From Agrostemma githago (lineage: Eukaryota > Streptophyta > Magnoliopsida > Caryophyllales > Caryophyllaceae), in the NCBI GenBank assembly GCA_958450325.1, contig OY288239.1:58485049-58549048 (forward strand): DNA of 64,000 nucleotides, in the 5' to 3' direction. Positions 1 through 10,882 of the stretch are shown piece after piece. Made by a program: the position numbers and the translations under genes. Under the pieces are notes generated by a model. The model did no database searches and was not told the DNA's origin. It saw only the letters and a program-made list of their open reading frames with translations. Numbering within the stretch: the first letter of the stretch is position 1; the number at the start of each line of letters is the position of its first letter.

Positions 1-2835
1 GACTTTACGAACCTGAACAAAGCCTGCCCGAAAGACTGCTATCCGCTCCCTCGGATCGATCAATTGGTAGACGCCACCAGTGGCTACACCATGCTAAGCT
101 TCTTAGACGCCTTTTCAGGCTACCACCAAGTGTACTTGTGGCAGCCAGACAGGGTGAAGTGTGCGTTCATCACTAGTTCGGGCACTTACATGTATAAGAT
201 GATGCCCTTCGGGCGCAAAAATGCAGGGGCTACGTACCAGCGGTTGGTTGATAAAGTGTTTGAGAAACAAAAAGGTAGAAACATCGAGGCTTATGTTGAC
301 GATGCCATCGTAAAAAGCAGGGAAGACAAGGAACACCTGACAGACTTGCAGGAAACCTTCAGTTCTCTGCGCGCTTACAAAATGAAACTAAATCCGAAAA
401 AGTGCACGTTTGGAGTCCGCTCCGGAAAATTCCTAGGATTCTTGGTCAGTTCTCGGGGTATAGATGCCAACCCTGAAAAAATTCAGGCAGTTCTAGACCT
501 CCCTGAGCCCAAGACCATCAGGGACATCCAGCGCCTGACAGGTCGAATGGCCGCCTTGGCCCGATTCATTGCCCGATCAGCAGACAGAGCCACTCCTTTT
601 TTCAAAATACTGAAAGGAAACAAACAGTTCAAATGGGAAAACGAGCAGAAAGAGGCCTTCGAACAACTAAAAGACCATCTTAAGAGGCTCCCTACCCTGG
701 CAAGACCAGTGGCAGGAGAAAAACTTTTCCTCTACATTGCAGTAACCAATGTAACTGTCAGCGCAGTCATCCTACGAGAAGAGGCAGGCACCCAGCAACC
801 TATATACTTTGTGAGTCATGCGCTGGGGGCAGCTGAGAAGAATTATCCGATGGTTGAAAAAGCCGCCTACGCGGTCATAATTGCAGCCAGGAAGCTCAGA
901 CCTTATTTTGACGCGCATCCGGTCATAGTCCTCACCGACCAACCCCTGGAAAAGGTGTTGGAAAAATTCGAAAAATCGGGGAGATTGTTGAAATGGGCAA
1001 TTGAGCTGAGTGGGCTAGGTATATCTTACCAGCCGAGAACAGCCATCAAAGCCCAAGCTTTGGCAGACTTTTTGGCTGAGTGCTCCCATTCAGGGGAAGA
1101 GGAAGTCCCTGCCCAGGAATGGGTCGTATACACTGACGGGTCCTCAACGGCCAACGGCGCAGGCGCAAGCGTCGTATTAACCAGCCCAGAAGGGACCGAC
1201 TTTGAGCATGCTCTCAGATTCGTTTTCCCAGCATCAAACAATGAAGCAGAGTACGAAGCAGTACTCGCAGGCGTCAGGTTAGCTAAAGCCGCAGGGGCAG
1301 AACGAATTGTCTTGGCAACAGATTCCCAACTCATCGCCAACCAGATTAATGGAGAATACGAAGCAAGAGACCAAGCAATGGCCGCATACCTGGAGATGGT
1401 AAAGGGAGAGCTGTCCAGCCTGAAATCATATGAGATCAAACAAATTCCCCGATCCCAGAACAACAGAGCAGATGCCCTGTCAAAACTGGCAAGCTCCAGC
1501 CTGCAGGACATCCGGAGGTCAGTATGGGTTGACGTTTTACACGAAAGGTCTACTAATCCCGGTCAAACGATTAATGCCGTGGAAGAAGAGCTAGAAAGCT
1601 GGATGACCCCTTTCGTCCAGTACAAGAGGCACGGTATCTTACCATCAGACTCATTACAAAAGAGGAAGGTACAGGCTAAAGCAGCCTGGTTCATATTTAT
1701 TAATGGAGAACTCTACAAAAAATCTTTTACTTATCCCCTGCTTAAATGCCTACGGGCGGATCAGGCCGATGAGGTATTGGATGATATCCACTCAGGGATT
1801 TGTGGACATCACATTGGCGGGAGGTCGCTGGCCCACAAGGCCCTCAGGGCAGGCTACTACTGGCCTACCATGCTGGCAGATGCCAAGAGCCTGACCCAGA
1901 AATGCAGAAAATGTCAACTCTTTGCCCCGTCGATCCATGCCCCGGCCCAGGAGCTCAGGCCAATCCTATCTCCCATCCCCTTTGCTCAATGGGGGATGGA
2001 CATCCTAGGACCCTTCACAGTGGCCACAGGGGGCAGAAAATTCTTAATTGTCGCCATAGACTACTTCACCAAATGGGTGGAGGCTGAAGCAGTGCCCAAC
2101 ATCACTGAGCCGGCGGTCCGGAAGGTGATCTGGCGAAATGTCATCACCCGGTTCGGTGTACCAAAGATGCTGGTATTTGACCACGGCAGATAGTTCGATA
2201 ATGACCCACTAAGGATCTGGCTAGAAAGCCACAACATCTCAGTCGCCTACTCAGCTGTCTGTCATCCTCAAACCAATGGACAGGCGGAAGCAGCCAACAA
2301 ACAAATTCTGAATGGCCTGAAGAAAATGGTGGATGACTGCAAAGGTAGGTGGGCTGATGAGCTCCCCAGTATACTCTGGTCCATCCGAACTACCAGAAAG
2401 GAGTCTACAGGCCAGACCCCATTTGGCCTGGTATATGGAGCAGAGGCTTTATTGCCAATTGAGACAAGGATTCCCTCTCTACGTTCCCTGCAGTACAACC
2501 AGGCTGAGAATGAAGCCGCAATGGTTGAGGCCCTGGACCTGGTAAATGAGCTAAGAGAGGAAGCCAGTACCAATATCGCTGCCTACCAGCAGCGAATGAG
2601 GAAAGCTTTCAATAGCAAAGTCCGACAGAGGAGCTTCCAGGTGGGCGAGTTGGTTCTGAGAAAAACACAGGCGATTGGAAAGTCAAGAGAGCATGGGAAG
2701 CTAAGTGCCAATTGGGAGGGCCCATACCAAATAACTCAGGTTTTGGGTCCAGGCACATACAGGATAGCCAATCTGGAGGGACAAGAGCTGAGCGCTCACT
2801 GGAATGCAGATACACTAAAGAAATACTACGTCTAA
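1..2835 (+). pseudogene. pol: Tat-type pol: RT, RNase H, archaeal-type RNase H, integrase (one stop)
   Basis: One reading frame runs from base 1 to the stop at 2833-2835 and is interrupted only by an in-frame TAG at 2191-2193. Reverse transcriptase carries YVDD at 292-303. A Gypsy-type RNase H follows (about 700-1000); it looks degenerate, with VTNVT where a catalytic Asp is expected. A second RNase H of archaeal type is marked by YTDGS (1129-1143), NEAEYEA, ATDSQ and NRADALS. Integrase has its HHCC zinc finger at about 1790-1920, a core Asp in QWGMDILGPF, and TNGQAEAANK after the stop. The stop falls just after the second catalytic Asp of integrase, so a full integrase cannot be made without readthrough. 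The element is otherwise little decayed. The 5' end is cut by the window. Confidence 0.9.
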
Positions 2836-3060
2836 ACAGGAATATGGGCAGTTTTTACTAAAAAGGCGGAGGACGATCAGAAATGTCGACGGCTCCGACC
2901 ACCCCTATGTCAAAAAGAAAATTTTAAGAGAAATGAGAAGATACAGATTTATACTCGTTGCCTGTTCACACTCGCGTCTTTCACACACAAACGAGCAGGG
3001 GGCAATAGGGGGAGGCCCCCCTGTTGCCAAAATTGGGAAAAGTGAACCCCCCAACGCAAA
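2836..3060 (+). other. pol-to-array spacer of the Tat element
   Basis: Non-coding sequence between the pol stop and the tandem array. It contains a G/C-rich stretch (about 2995-3025) with GGGGGCAATAGGGGGAGG. No gene is seen. Confidence 0.5.
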
Positions 3061-3880
3061 CCAAAAAGCCACCCTGCTTACCTCTGGGCAGGCAGGGGGC
3101 AGGCTAACAAGGACTGGGGGCAGGCCCCCCAAACCTTGTATAAAAAACACAAAAGCTACCCTGCTTACCTCTGGGCAGGAAGGGGGCAGGCCCCCTGGAC
3201 TTTGAACGAAAAGCCAGGAGCAGGCCGTACCAACAAGGACTGGGGGCAGGCCCCCCAACCTTGTATAAAAAACGCAAAAGCTACCCTGCTTACCTCTGGG
3301 CAGGCAGGGGGCAGGCCCCCTGGACTTTGAATGAAAAGACAGGAGCAGGCCACACTAACAAGGACTGGGGGCAGGCCCCCCAACCTTGTATAAAAAACGC
3401 AAAAGCTACCCTGCTTACCTCTGGGCAGGCAGGGGGCAGGCCCCCTGGACTTTGAATGAAAAGCCAGGAGCAGGCCACACTAACAAGGACTGGGGGCAGG
3501 CCCCCCAACCTTGTATAAAAAACGCAAAAGCTACCCTGCTTACCTCTGGGCAGGCAGGGGGCAGGCCCCCTGGACTTTGAACGAAAAGCCAGGAGCAGGC
3601 CGTACTTACAAGGACTGGGGGCAGGCCCCCCAACCTTGTATAAAAAACGCGAAAGTTACCCTGCTTACCTCTGGGCAGGCAGGGGGCAGGCCCCCTGGAC
3701 TTTGAATGAAAAGCCAGGAGCAGGCCAAGCAACAAGGACTGGGGGCAAGCACCCCAACCTTGTATAAAAACACAAAAAGCCACCCTGCTTACCCCTGGGC
3801 AGGCAGGGGGCAGGCTCCCTGGATTTCAAACAAATGCCAGGGGTAGGCCAAGCAAACAAGAACCCGCCTACCTACAGGCA
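3061..3880 (+). repeat. 125-bp tandem repeat array in the Tat 3' untranslated region
   Basis: The word CCTCTGGGCAGG recurs at 3081, 3168, 3293, 3418, 3543 and 3668, and as CCCCTGGGCAGG at 3793. All spacings are exactly 125 bp except the first (87 bp, a shortened unit). Each unit contains GGGGGCAGGCCCCC and CTTGTATAAAAAACGCAAAAG. The outermost units are the most divergent, as expected when homogenisation acts in the middle of an array. Tandem arrays at this position are known for Tat/Retand/Ogre elements, where they can seed satellite DNA. Open frames across the array come from its periodicity and are not genes. Confidence 0.92.
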
Positions 3881-4127
3881 GGCGGGCTGCGAATCAAACT
3901 CATGAATCAAAATATACGAAAGCAAACAGAATTCACATATAAAGGGAAAAGTAGCGTCAAGGAAATACAAGACAAGTTTTCAAGTTTTCAAGGCAAATAG
4001 TTACAACCAAGAGTACGGCAGCCGGCCACCAAAGGGCTCGGCGCGCAAAGAAGTAAGGAAATTAAGGCGTTGGCACAGGCGCAGCAGGGGACAAGCAAGA
4101 GCCCTCTGAGGAAGACTGCCCTCCATG

Positions 4128-6497
4128 TTAAGCAGGGGGAGCGTCCGGACCGGAAGCGTCTCCCTCAGACAGCCTACGCATTTGAGCTTCATCCTTAGCA
4201 GTGTAGAGGGCCCGGAAGGCATCTTCGTCAAAACCCGGGAACATCTCCCTGACAGCTTCCATGACAACCTTCAGGCAGGAATTAGCACCATTAACAAAGC
4301 CCGCCGACACCGCCATTTCCACCTCCTGAAGAATCTCGCCCCTCTCTTTCTCCCAACCCTCGGTCTTCGCCGCCAGATCCTCGGTCTTCGCCGCCAGATC
4401 GCCGAGGGCCGTCTGCAGATCAGAGTTTGCCTTGGAAAGGCGCTCCCCAAGGTCAATGACGCTCTTCTTAGCATGGTCCAGTTCAGCCAAAGCCTTTCTG
4501 GCCTGCTCCAGTTCAGCAAAGGCCTGCTGTGCTCTCTTGGACTCCTCCCCCAGGCGAGACACTTCCCGCGTAGCTTTCTCGCTCTCAAACTTCCAGTGGA
4601 TAGCCCGACCCCTGGCCTCTTCTAGCTCAATCTCCTTTTTCGCCAGCTGATCCTTCAGGCTAGCAATGAGGGCAACATCCCTCTCAACTGCAGAAAGGCG
4701 GTCGGGGTTGGCTAGTTCCTCATCACTCAGGCGATCAAGGGCAGCCAGCTCCGCGGAAGCCTGCATAATTCGGGAGGTGCGCTTAATATACTGGGTCACT
4801 TGACTGGCAGCAGATTTGACGGTCTTGAGAAGATGGTCAGTTAAAACCGCCCCTGAGTCGGAGAGTAGGGCAGAAACATCCTGGCTGTCACCCGCATTGT
4901 AGTGGAACTCAACGTTCTCCTCAGAGAAAAGGGTGGCGGGAATCTCCGGAGCAAGATGCTTGGGTTCAGGCGTGGCAGTCTCCAAATCCACCACCTGGTC
5001 AGCGTTAGGGGCCTCCCGACTCCTCTTTCTGGTCAGTGCCCGGGGGGTACTCTCCCCAGTCTCCTCGGAACCTGCGGCCCGCGGCTGCGGGGGGATCTGA
5101 ATCCCTGCTAAAAGGCCCTCCTGTCTGCCAACAGGCGATGGAGTAGCCTCGAAAGCGATCGCCCTCGCAGCTGGCGAAGGAGTAGCCTCAGAAACCGCCG
5201 TCTTGGCAGGCGTAACTCGAGGTGGAGGGGGAAGCCTTGGCCTACTGAATGACAGGCCCTTCAAATGCTTCATCAGATTCTTCTCGCCTCTCTTAAAACC
5301 AGGGGGAAGAGAGGGGCGACTTTGGATGACAGTGAGGTTCTCGTCCAGGCCCAGACGCCTCACCTCCCCCTTTTTCCAGATAAAAGTGGCAAGAGCTGCA
5401 AAACAAACAAACAGGCCGTCAAGGCATTTCCGAAATACACAAGAGTAAGAAGGAATCACCAGCACTCCTGAACTACCTTTATCCAGACCCGGATTCATGC
5501 CCAGCCGGGTCAAATAATTGTCAGTCACTAAAAGCTCCGCATGAGGGAGCCATAAGGTGGGGCCATACACCCCATACTTGTTAGTATGGCCTGCAAAGTA
5601 GGCCGTCAACTCCTTCTCCTTCTCACTTAGCTTAACCTCCAAGGCCTTCCCACCCACGCCAGGGTGGTACTCCTCAGGGGTCTTCATCCTGGTATGGACG
5701 TGGTTTCTGAAGTGACGAGGAATCCTCCACCCATGGGTGCTGTGTATGTAAATGAAGTTGTTCTTCCAATCCCTCAGGCTGTCCATACCAGGCCACACCA
5801 AACAATGTCCCTTCTGCCTCAAGAGGGACCAATAACCAGGGGAGCCCGTACTCCCAGATGAAACCATCTGCAAGCCCACCATGAACCGCAGGGCGTCGAT
5901 GGAAGGCTCCATGCGGTGGAAAAGGCAGGTCCATACATATGAAATCAGCGCCCTGACAGCTGTGGCTGTCAGCTGCGCGACGGCGACGTTCATGCGCCTG
6001 AAAATCTCCTCTAAAGCAGGATGTAGGGGGAAACGAAGGCCAAACTCTAAGCATTTGTGGTAAACCGCTATGCACCCATCCGGGGGGTTGCATACAGTAT
6101 CCTTTTCGCCAGGGACAACAACTGTGTACCCTTCCCCGAAGTTATAGAGCCGCTCAATCACAACGGCAGCGTTCTTAGCAAGGATCGCCTCCCGATTTTT
6201 CCGGTCGGGAAAAGTACTCAGAGGGATGCGGTATTTAACCTTGTCTAGATAATAAACCCTACCCCTTTCCCGACGAACGAGGGGGCCAGAAGTTCTGGAA
6301 GGGTCAACTTCCAACGCCCCGTCGTCTGAATCAACAGCATCATACGAGGGGGGGTCAGGAGAATTGCCGCCCCCACTTCCCGACGAATGCTCGTCCTCAA
6401 GGCCAACCTCCCTAGAGGAGGAGGCAAAATCCATCCCTTCTCCCCTCTTTGTTGGGTCGATAAAGGGTAAAATCAACCCACGAGTTGTAGACATCAT
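4128..6497 (-). CDS. Tat antisense ORF: 'putative gypsy-type transposon' family protein, 789 aa
   Basis: An uninterrupted 789-codon frame opposite to pol, from ATG at 6497 to the stop at 4128. The N-terminus is acidic and low-complexity (about residues 20-75). A globular region follows (about 80-400) with FGLRFPLHPALEEIFRRM and WRIPRHF, which resembles the plant 'Transposase_28 / putative gypsy type transposon' family. Residues about 400-520 are rich in Pro, Thr and Glu. Residues about 570-740 form a Lys/Glu/Ala-rich coiled coil containing a duplicated DLAAKTE heptad. Similar antisense ORFs lie between pol and the 3' LTR in several Tat-group elements; their function is unknown and they are not transposases by demonstrated activity. 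That it stayed open while pol acquired a stop suggests a young insertion or selection. Family placement is from memory of the motif pattern. Confidence 0.75.
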   Translation of the reverse strand: MMSTTRGLILPFIDPTKRGEGMDFASSSREVGLEDEHSSGSGGGNSPDPPSYDAVDSDDGALEVDPSRTSGPLVRRERGRVYYLDKVKYRIPLSTFPDRKNREAILAKNAAVVIERLYNFGEGYTVVVPGEKDTVCNPPDGCIAVYHKCLEFGLRFPLHPALEEIFRRMNVAVAQLTATAVRALISYVWTCLFHRMEPSIDALRFMVGLQMVSSGSTGSPGYWSLLRQKGHCLVWPGMDSLRDWKNNFIYIHSTHGWRIPRHFRNHVHTRMKTPEEYHPGVGGKALEVKLSEKEKELTAYFAGHTNKYGVYGPTLWLPHAELLVTDNYLTRLGMNPGLDKGSSGVLVIPSYSCVFRKCLDGLFVCFAALATFIWKKGEVRRLGLDENLTVIQSRPSLPPGFKRGEKNLMKHLKGLSFSRPRLPPPPRVTPAKTAVSEATPSPAARAIAFEATPSPVGRQEGLLAGIQIPPQPRAAGSEETGESTPRALTRKRSREAPNADQVVDLETATPEPKHLAPEIPATLFSEENVEFHYNAGDSQDVSALLSDSGAVLTDHLLKTVKSAASQVTQYIKRTSRIMQASAELAALDRLSDEELANPDRLSAVERDVALIASLKDQLAKKEIELEEARGRAIHWKFESEKATREVSRLGEESKRAQQAFAELEQARKALAELDHAKKSVIDLGERLSKANSDLQTALGDLAAKTEDLAAKTEGWEKERGEILQEVEMAVSAGFVNGANSCLKVVMEAVREMFPGFDEDAFRALYTAKDEAQMRRLSEGDASGPDAPPA

Positions 6498-7078
6498 ACC
6501 CTAAAAAAGGAAGCGGAAAAAGGAAATCGAAGAAAGAAATAAGAATGGAGGATGAAAATCTGACCTAAAGATCGCCTGACAGCACGTCACAAGCCCGAAG
6601 GAGGAGTCTCAGGGAAATGAGGGTGCAAGGAAGAAGCGATCCGTCAATACCCCAGGGTTTTTGACAAAGTGAAGAGAGTGAAGGAATGTCGAAAGAGAAG
6701 AAAGATTGGAAAAGAGGAAAGTGATGGATAATGAATCACTTTTGTAGAGGAAGGCATGCCAAGAGTCACTCAGCCCTCTGGAATTCGTCCAAGGGCTGCG
6801 GTCCACGTGTCACCCCTGGGGAGGTTTGCCCCAGGCGGTTTCCCAAGAAAAACCATGGGAAGACCAAAGGGCGTCAGCAGACTGGTCACCCTATGACGTC
6901 CCCACCAAAAAAAAAAAAAAAAAAAAAAAAATCGCAATACACAAGCGCGTCGCCTGATCTTCATTTCATTAAAGTCTTACAAAGAAAAGTTACATCTTAA
7001 AGACAAATATGAAAGGAAAAATACATGAGGCCAAAGAGTTTCGGCCTAACAGAAAAACAAATGCCCTGCCACGCAGGC
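6498..7078. other. Non-coding Tat internal sequence with an A-tract
   Basis: This stretch lies upstream of the antisense ORF and so could hold its promoter. It is purine-rich at 6506-6560 and 6690-6722, and has a run of about 24 A at 6907-6930. No convincing coding sequence is seen. Confidence 0.5.
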
Positions 7079-7669
7079 CTAGTCGTCCCCCAAATCTGGG
7101 GAATAATCTCCAGGACTGCCTGGACTCCCGAGAGCCGAACCCCAGTCCCAACTTGGGGAGCCCTGAAAGGGGTCATTTGAAGCCCCGTCTTCGTCCCTGT
7201 CGCTCAGGCAGCCAAGACCTTCGCTGTCGCCAGAGTCATGGCTGCTGTCTTCCCAGTCCCTCCCAAAAGAGACTGCTCGGGACTCATCGCAAGTACGACA
7301 GCCTGTCTTCTTTACAGGCGAAGAAGGACCCGACTCCAGGGATGAATCGGTGTCAGAGTTGGGGCCGAATTGTTCGGGGTGCAGCCATGGAAAACACTCA
7401 TGACACCCCCTATCATAACAGCCCCCTCCCTGGGAGCAACGCCTAAACCTAGGCGCAGCAGGAGGAGAGGACCTCCTAGGGCGTTTGCCCATCCTAATAG
7501 AGGCCTTCCGACCCCTCCGGCGAAGGCGAAGCCGTGAACAGCGACTCCGGCGAACAGCTAAATAAGCGGTCCGAGTATAACGGAGCCTCCAAAAGCCCCT
7601 GAAGATGAAAGTAACACGCCTAACTCCACGATGAGTAACACTCTTTTTGATCCAAGCCATGATCAGCAA
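7079..7669 (-). CDS. Second antisense ORF of the Tat element, 196 aa, unknown
   Basis: An open frame from ATG at 7669 to 7079. The first third is very basic (RRSRCSRLRLRRRGRK). A short Cys/His-rich stretch follows (CYDRGCHECFPWLH, CRTCDE), and then an acidic Ser/Asp/Gly-rich tail. This charge pattern looks less random than a chance frame, and the ORF sits on the same strand as the larger antisense ORF, just inside the LTR. I recognise no family. It could be an additional antisense product of the element or a chance opening in GC-rich sequence. Confidence 0.35.
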   Translation of the reverse strand: MLIMAWIKKSVTHRGVRRVTFIFRGFWRLRYTRTAYLAVRRSRCSRLRLRRRGRKASIRMGKRPRRSSPPAAPRFRRCSQGGGCYDRGCHECFPWLHPEQFGPNSDTDSSLESGPSSPVKKTGCRTCDESRAVSFGRDWEDSSHDSGDSEGLGCLSDRDEDGASNDPFQGSPSWDWGSALGSPGSPGDYSPDLGDD

Positions 7670-7710
7670 TAAAGGATGAAGATTGGAAATGGGTCATAAA
7701 AATAGTGAGG

Positions 7711-8489
7711 GAGGGTGCAATTTATACAGAAAACAGAAGCAGGGCATTAATGGTGCCCCAACCACCTCTGCAAGGGAGAAAGCCAATCAGCGGAACGGCA
7801 CACTGCCCAAAAATTCTCTATGCAAAAGAGGGTAATCATAACGAAAGACGTTTGAACTCCCTGCGTGCCCAGAGAAATTAAAGCATGTTCCCTCGGGAAC
7901 ATGCGACGCATTAAATGCAAGTGTCCAAAGAGGCAACCTCCCGCGGTCCCTGAGCAAGACATCGCCTGCCGAGCTGGAACCCCGTTCCTCCTCAGCCGGC
8001 GAGGGCCAATTGATAGGGGTCGGTTGCCCGCCATTGGCCGCCTGCCAGTCAGGCCCCGAGGCGACCAGCCCCAGAAGGAGGAAAGGTCTGTCCAGCAGCT
8101 TCTCTATCAGTCACTGGAATCTCCAAGTATGGCCCCAATCCCTTGGGCCATCCGCCAAACGGAGTAAACCAGGCCTGCCGCCTGCTTCCAGGGCGTTCCC
8201 GCCTGAATGGAGCCGAAGGAGAACCGAGGACCCATCCGTCATTTTGCCTAAGGTAATTGGGAATGGATGGATGAGAAGCCGCCACTTGTCACTTTCCCAT
8301 CCAACCATTCCTCTTTCTCTTCTCTCTCCTGTGGGAAGGTATAAATACCTTCCCATTTCCCACATGAAGGGGGTTGGATTTTCTCTCTCTAGACTCTTAC
8401 TCTTAAATACAGCGCAGAGTAAGTTTTTTATAGTAATCAATGTCCTTTATCTGCTGTTTTTCTCTATGTTATTTTTATCGATTGTCACA
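7711..8489 (+). repeat. Probable 3' LTR of the Tat element (left end uncertain)
   Basis: The purine-rich tract AATAGTGAGGGAGGG ends at 7710 and is followed by TGCAAT, which fits a polypurine tract next to an LTR start. The LTR would run to ATTGTCACA at 8489 (779 bp) and contains a TATA box at 8340-8347. The 5' LTR is outside the window, so no pairwise check is possible. An alternative start is TGATGG at 6721, after another purine tract. Confidence 0.4.
8333..8354 (+). promoter_or_regulatory. LTR TATA box inside a perfect inverted repeat
   Basis: TATAAATA lies at 8340-8347. The 10-bp arms GGGAAGGTAT (8333-8342) and ATACCTTCCC (8345-8354) are perfect inverted repeats around a 2-bp spacer. An outer TTCCCACA at 8357-8364 pairs with TGTGGGAA at 8330-8337. 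The start of transcription would be expected near 8370, giving a short R-U5. Confidence 0.6.
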
Positions 8490-8511
8490 TAATTCATTCA
8501 AATTATATCAG

Positions 8512-9943
8512 TGAAATGTTGGTAAGGGTTGACGACTTCTTCAACGTACCTCGTGACGAGCTGTCGACACTTTAACCGGGGCAGTAGCTCTCAAACGCTG
8601 TCATCGATAGCTGGTGCGTACTACTTAACAACCTGGACGCTAGTTAGACTGCACCGTGTCCGATATCACGCTACTTCTTTGCCGTTAGCCACAACGTAAG
8701 TCTGTCTCTCTTATTTTGATCATACTAGTACAATCAACAACGATTGTTAATCTAAGGCGTTTAGAATGTTACTTTAATACAACAACGAGTGTTACTCTAA
8801 GGCGTGGATACTGTTACTTTAATAAGTGTGTCACTGTAATGATGATATCCACAACTAGTGTTACTCTAAGGCGTTAATACTGTTACTTTAACACAACAAC
8901 GAGTGTTACAGTAAGGCGTTGATACTGTTACTTTAATTCAACAACGAATGTTACTCTGTGTGTTATTGTAACGATTATGAATTGTTGCTTCAACATATGT
9001 CATGCAGAAGATAGTAATGAAATTGTGGAAGGGCCTGAAGAGTGGTACAAAAGTCGACATTGGCGATGACTTGTTCAACTTCTGGGACATTTGGACTGAA
9101 GTAAATAAAGACATCATCCAGCTAGACTCTAACTTGGTACGTCTATATGAAATACTCATACGGTTGACCATTTATTACAGCTCTTTAACAATAATCACCA
9201 ACAACTTAATTACCAAATAACAGGTGTTCGTCCTGGTGCTTTCTGACGACAACGATCACTACAGCTACGCATGTATCAACTTTCTCTCAAAGCAGATCGA
9301 ATACCTCGACAATAAGAGTTATGAAGAGCAGGAATTTGAAAGGCTACCATACGTCGGGATGGCAAAAACCGCTTTAAGTTTACTCATGTTATATATAATC
9401 GGACATCATTTTATACACAAAGACATGTGTTGTCAACTCTCACTCTTATATGTTTTTTTTTGTATAATCAAGGCCGTGGAAATGGGAAAATATATGGTCA
9501 AAAAATGTATCATAAAGGGATCGGCTGTCTCGGAGTTCCCTGTTGTCAATGTCCCATTCGCATGGCAGGGTGGCGGTTTTTCGGCAAACGACTGCAGTGT
9601 CTACCTCATCATACACATGATGCTGTACGCGGAGGAAGTGTTCGACTGTTGTCTAGGCACAATGGAGGCTAACAACCTCTATAGAGCAGAGATTGCGGCG
9701 ACTCTGGTCCTGTGCGACATCAACAAGGACAGAGATGAGGTTATAGCAAAGGTGAGCGAGTTCCTGAACGATAAAGCAAATATCGCCATCGAGAAAACAA
9801 TCTCCGGTGTTGAGGGTCGACGGGGGAGACCGTCAAAAGGGCAGGCGAGACAGAATACGAGGAACGACCATCGAAGAAGAACTGACTGTCGACAGCTGAC
9901 CCTACAACCTCGGTCGCAGAAACGGTGCTTGATTCAGAGCTGA
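8512..9943 (+). pseudogene. Ulp1-like (C48) protease domain 1, catalytic residues retained
   Basis: Exons read as an Ulp1/C48-family cysteine protease domain. The first exon (about 8512-8693, donor GTAAGT) contains PGQ-x-LSNAVIDSW and RYFFAVSHN, but has three in-frame stops. Exon 9007-9136 ends in a GTACGT donor. Exon 9224 to about 9385 carries the catalytic His (DHYSYACIN, His codon 9257-9259) and Asp (YLDN, codon 9308-9310). The next exon begins at 9473 and carries AWQ, the oxyanion-hole Gln, and NDCSVYL with the catalytic Cys at 9593-9595. The full His-Asp-Gln-Cys set is therefore present although the gene is broken upstream. Members of this family cleave SUMO or related modifiers, but the substrate of the transposon-borne versions is not established. 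The Tat element appears to have removed any upstream part. Linker frames after 9800 shift. Confidence 0.72.
8694..9006 (+). repeat. Intron with GTTACTTTAA-type short repeats
   Basis: This intron (donor GTAAGT at 8694, acceptor CAG at 9004-9006) holds at least seven copies of GTTACT(T/C/G)TAA or one-base variants, at 8768, 8791, 8813, 8860, 8882, 8905 and 8927, spaced about 22-47 bp. Most are followed by GGCGTT or preceded by ACAACGA. Confidence 0.75.
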
Positions 9944-10155
9944 CAACTCGGACAAGATCCGTCCTGAGGAGCCGAAACCGAGGTGAGGGTGATGGCCTAG
10001 GTTGCTCAATTGATTGTGGCAACGAAGATGCGAACTGTCCTATGTTGTCACCGTTTCTAGCGAACAACAAGACGTTGTTAGGCAAGATTGCCATCCGTCG
10101 CAAAAACGCCGTTGACTATTGCCTTGTGGAGCTCGACACTGTAGAAAATTGGTAA

Positions 10156-10269
10156 GCATTTACTGTAACAATGATGAGTATTTTTACAGATTTTTTGACC
10201 TCTCTCTTTTTTCTTTGTTTTTTTTTTTTTTTTTTTTCTTCTCTTTTTTTTTTCTTTTCTTTTTTCAGC
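10156..10269 (+). other. Intron with a long pyrimidine tract
   Basis: About 75 bases, almost all T and C, precede the CAG acceptor at 10267-10269. The length suggests polymerase slippage expansion of a normal polypyrimidine tract. Confidence 0.6.
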
Positions 10270-10882
10270 GAGGAGGTGGCAGTTTATTCAACCATGGCTA
10301 GAATTGAGCGGAATGATATACGTTCAATGTTACCGGGTCAGAAAATGGCGTCGTGCATCATCGAGTGCTGGTCGATGCTGATGAACAGGCTTGCCTCTGG
10401 CGTCACTGGTTCGGACGAGACACCTACGATGGCTTTCTTTGGTCTCCGATAGTTGGTACGCATTACTGTTGCATTTGTGTATATATATAATTACCACCAT
10501 GGGTCTAGGAGAGTACATGTCCCTCGTATAAATTCTTGCGTGAGAGCCAAAATTTATGTACAGTAATCAAATCGGCCATGTTTTGTGTTACTCCAACGTC
10601 GTGAATGTGTTACTTTAACATATTTTGTTTAGAAAAATACTTTACAGTTGATCCCAACTTGAGACACATTGAATATGTTGTAGGCCTGCCTCGATGGGAT
10701 GGTTGAACAGTATGAGGACGGTCCATCAACGCCGTCAGCGGACATCTTGATGGCGCATTTCGACTTTTTTAAAAGAAAGTGTGGTCGGTCTCTTGACTTG
10801 AATGCTGATCTCATATTTGTTCCCATCAACCTCGATGAGTACTACTCATGCATATGCATCAACCGTAAGGAGAAGACAGTAG

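Larger units (their letters stand above)
1..8489 (+). mobile_element. Tat-lineage Ty3/Gypsy retrotransposon, 3' portion
   Basis: The left end lies outside the window, so the 5' LTR, gag, protease and the start of reverse transcriptase are not seen. What is seen, in order, is pol (RT, RNase H, a second archaeal-type RNase H, integrase), a 125-bp tandem array, two antisense ORFs and a promoter-bearing LTR. Dual RNase H, antisense ORFs and tandem repeats between pol and the 3' LTR are known traits of the plant Tat/Retand/Ogre group. The right end is placed at ATTGTCACA (8481-8489), because protease-gene coding sequence of the older element starts by about 8512. No TSD can be checked because the other flank is missing. 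The assignment is secure; the exact right boundary is an inference. Confidence 0.85.

Noticed and set aside
1026..1511. 161-aa - strand frame opposite the Tat RNase H
   Set aside because: It is a mirror frame of a clear + strand coding region.
3061..3880. CRISPR-like or minisatellite gene array
   Set aside because: The units are contiguous 125-bp tandem repeats without unique spacers, in a plant retrotransposon. The short frames they create are periodic artefacts.
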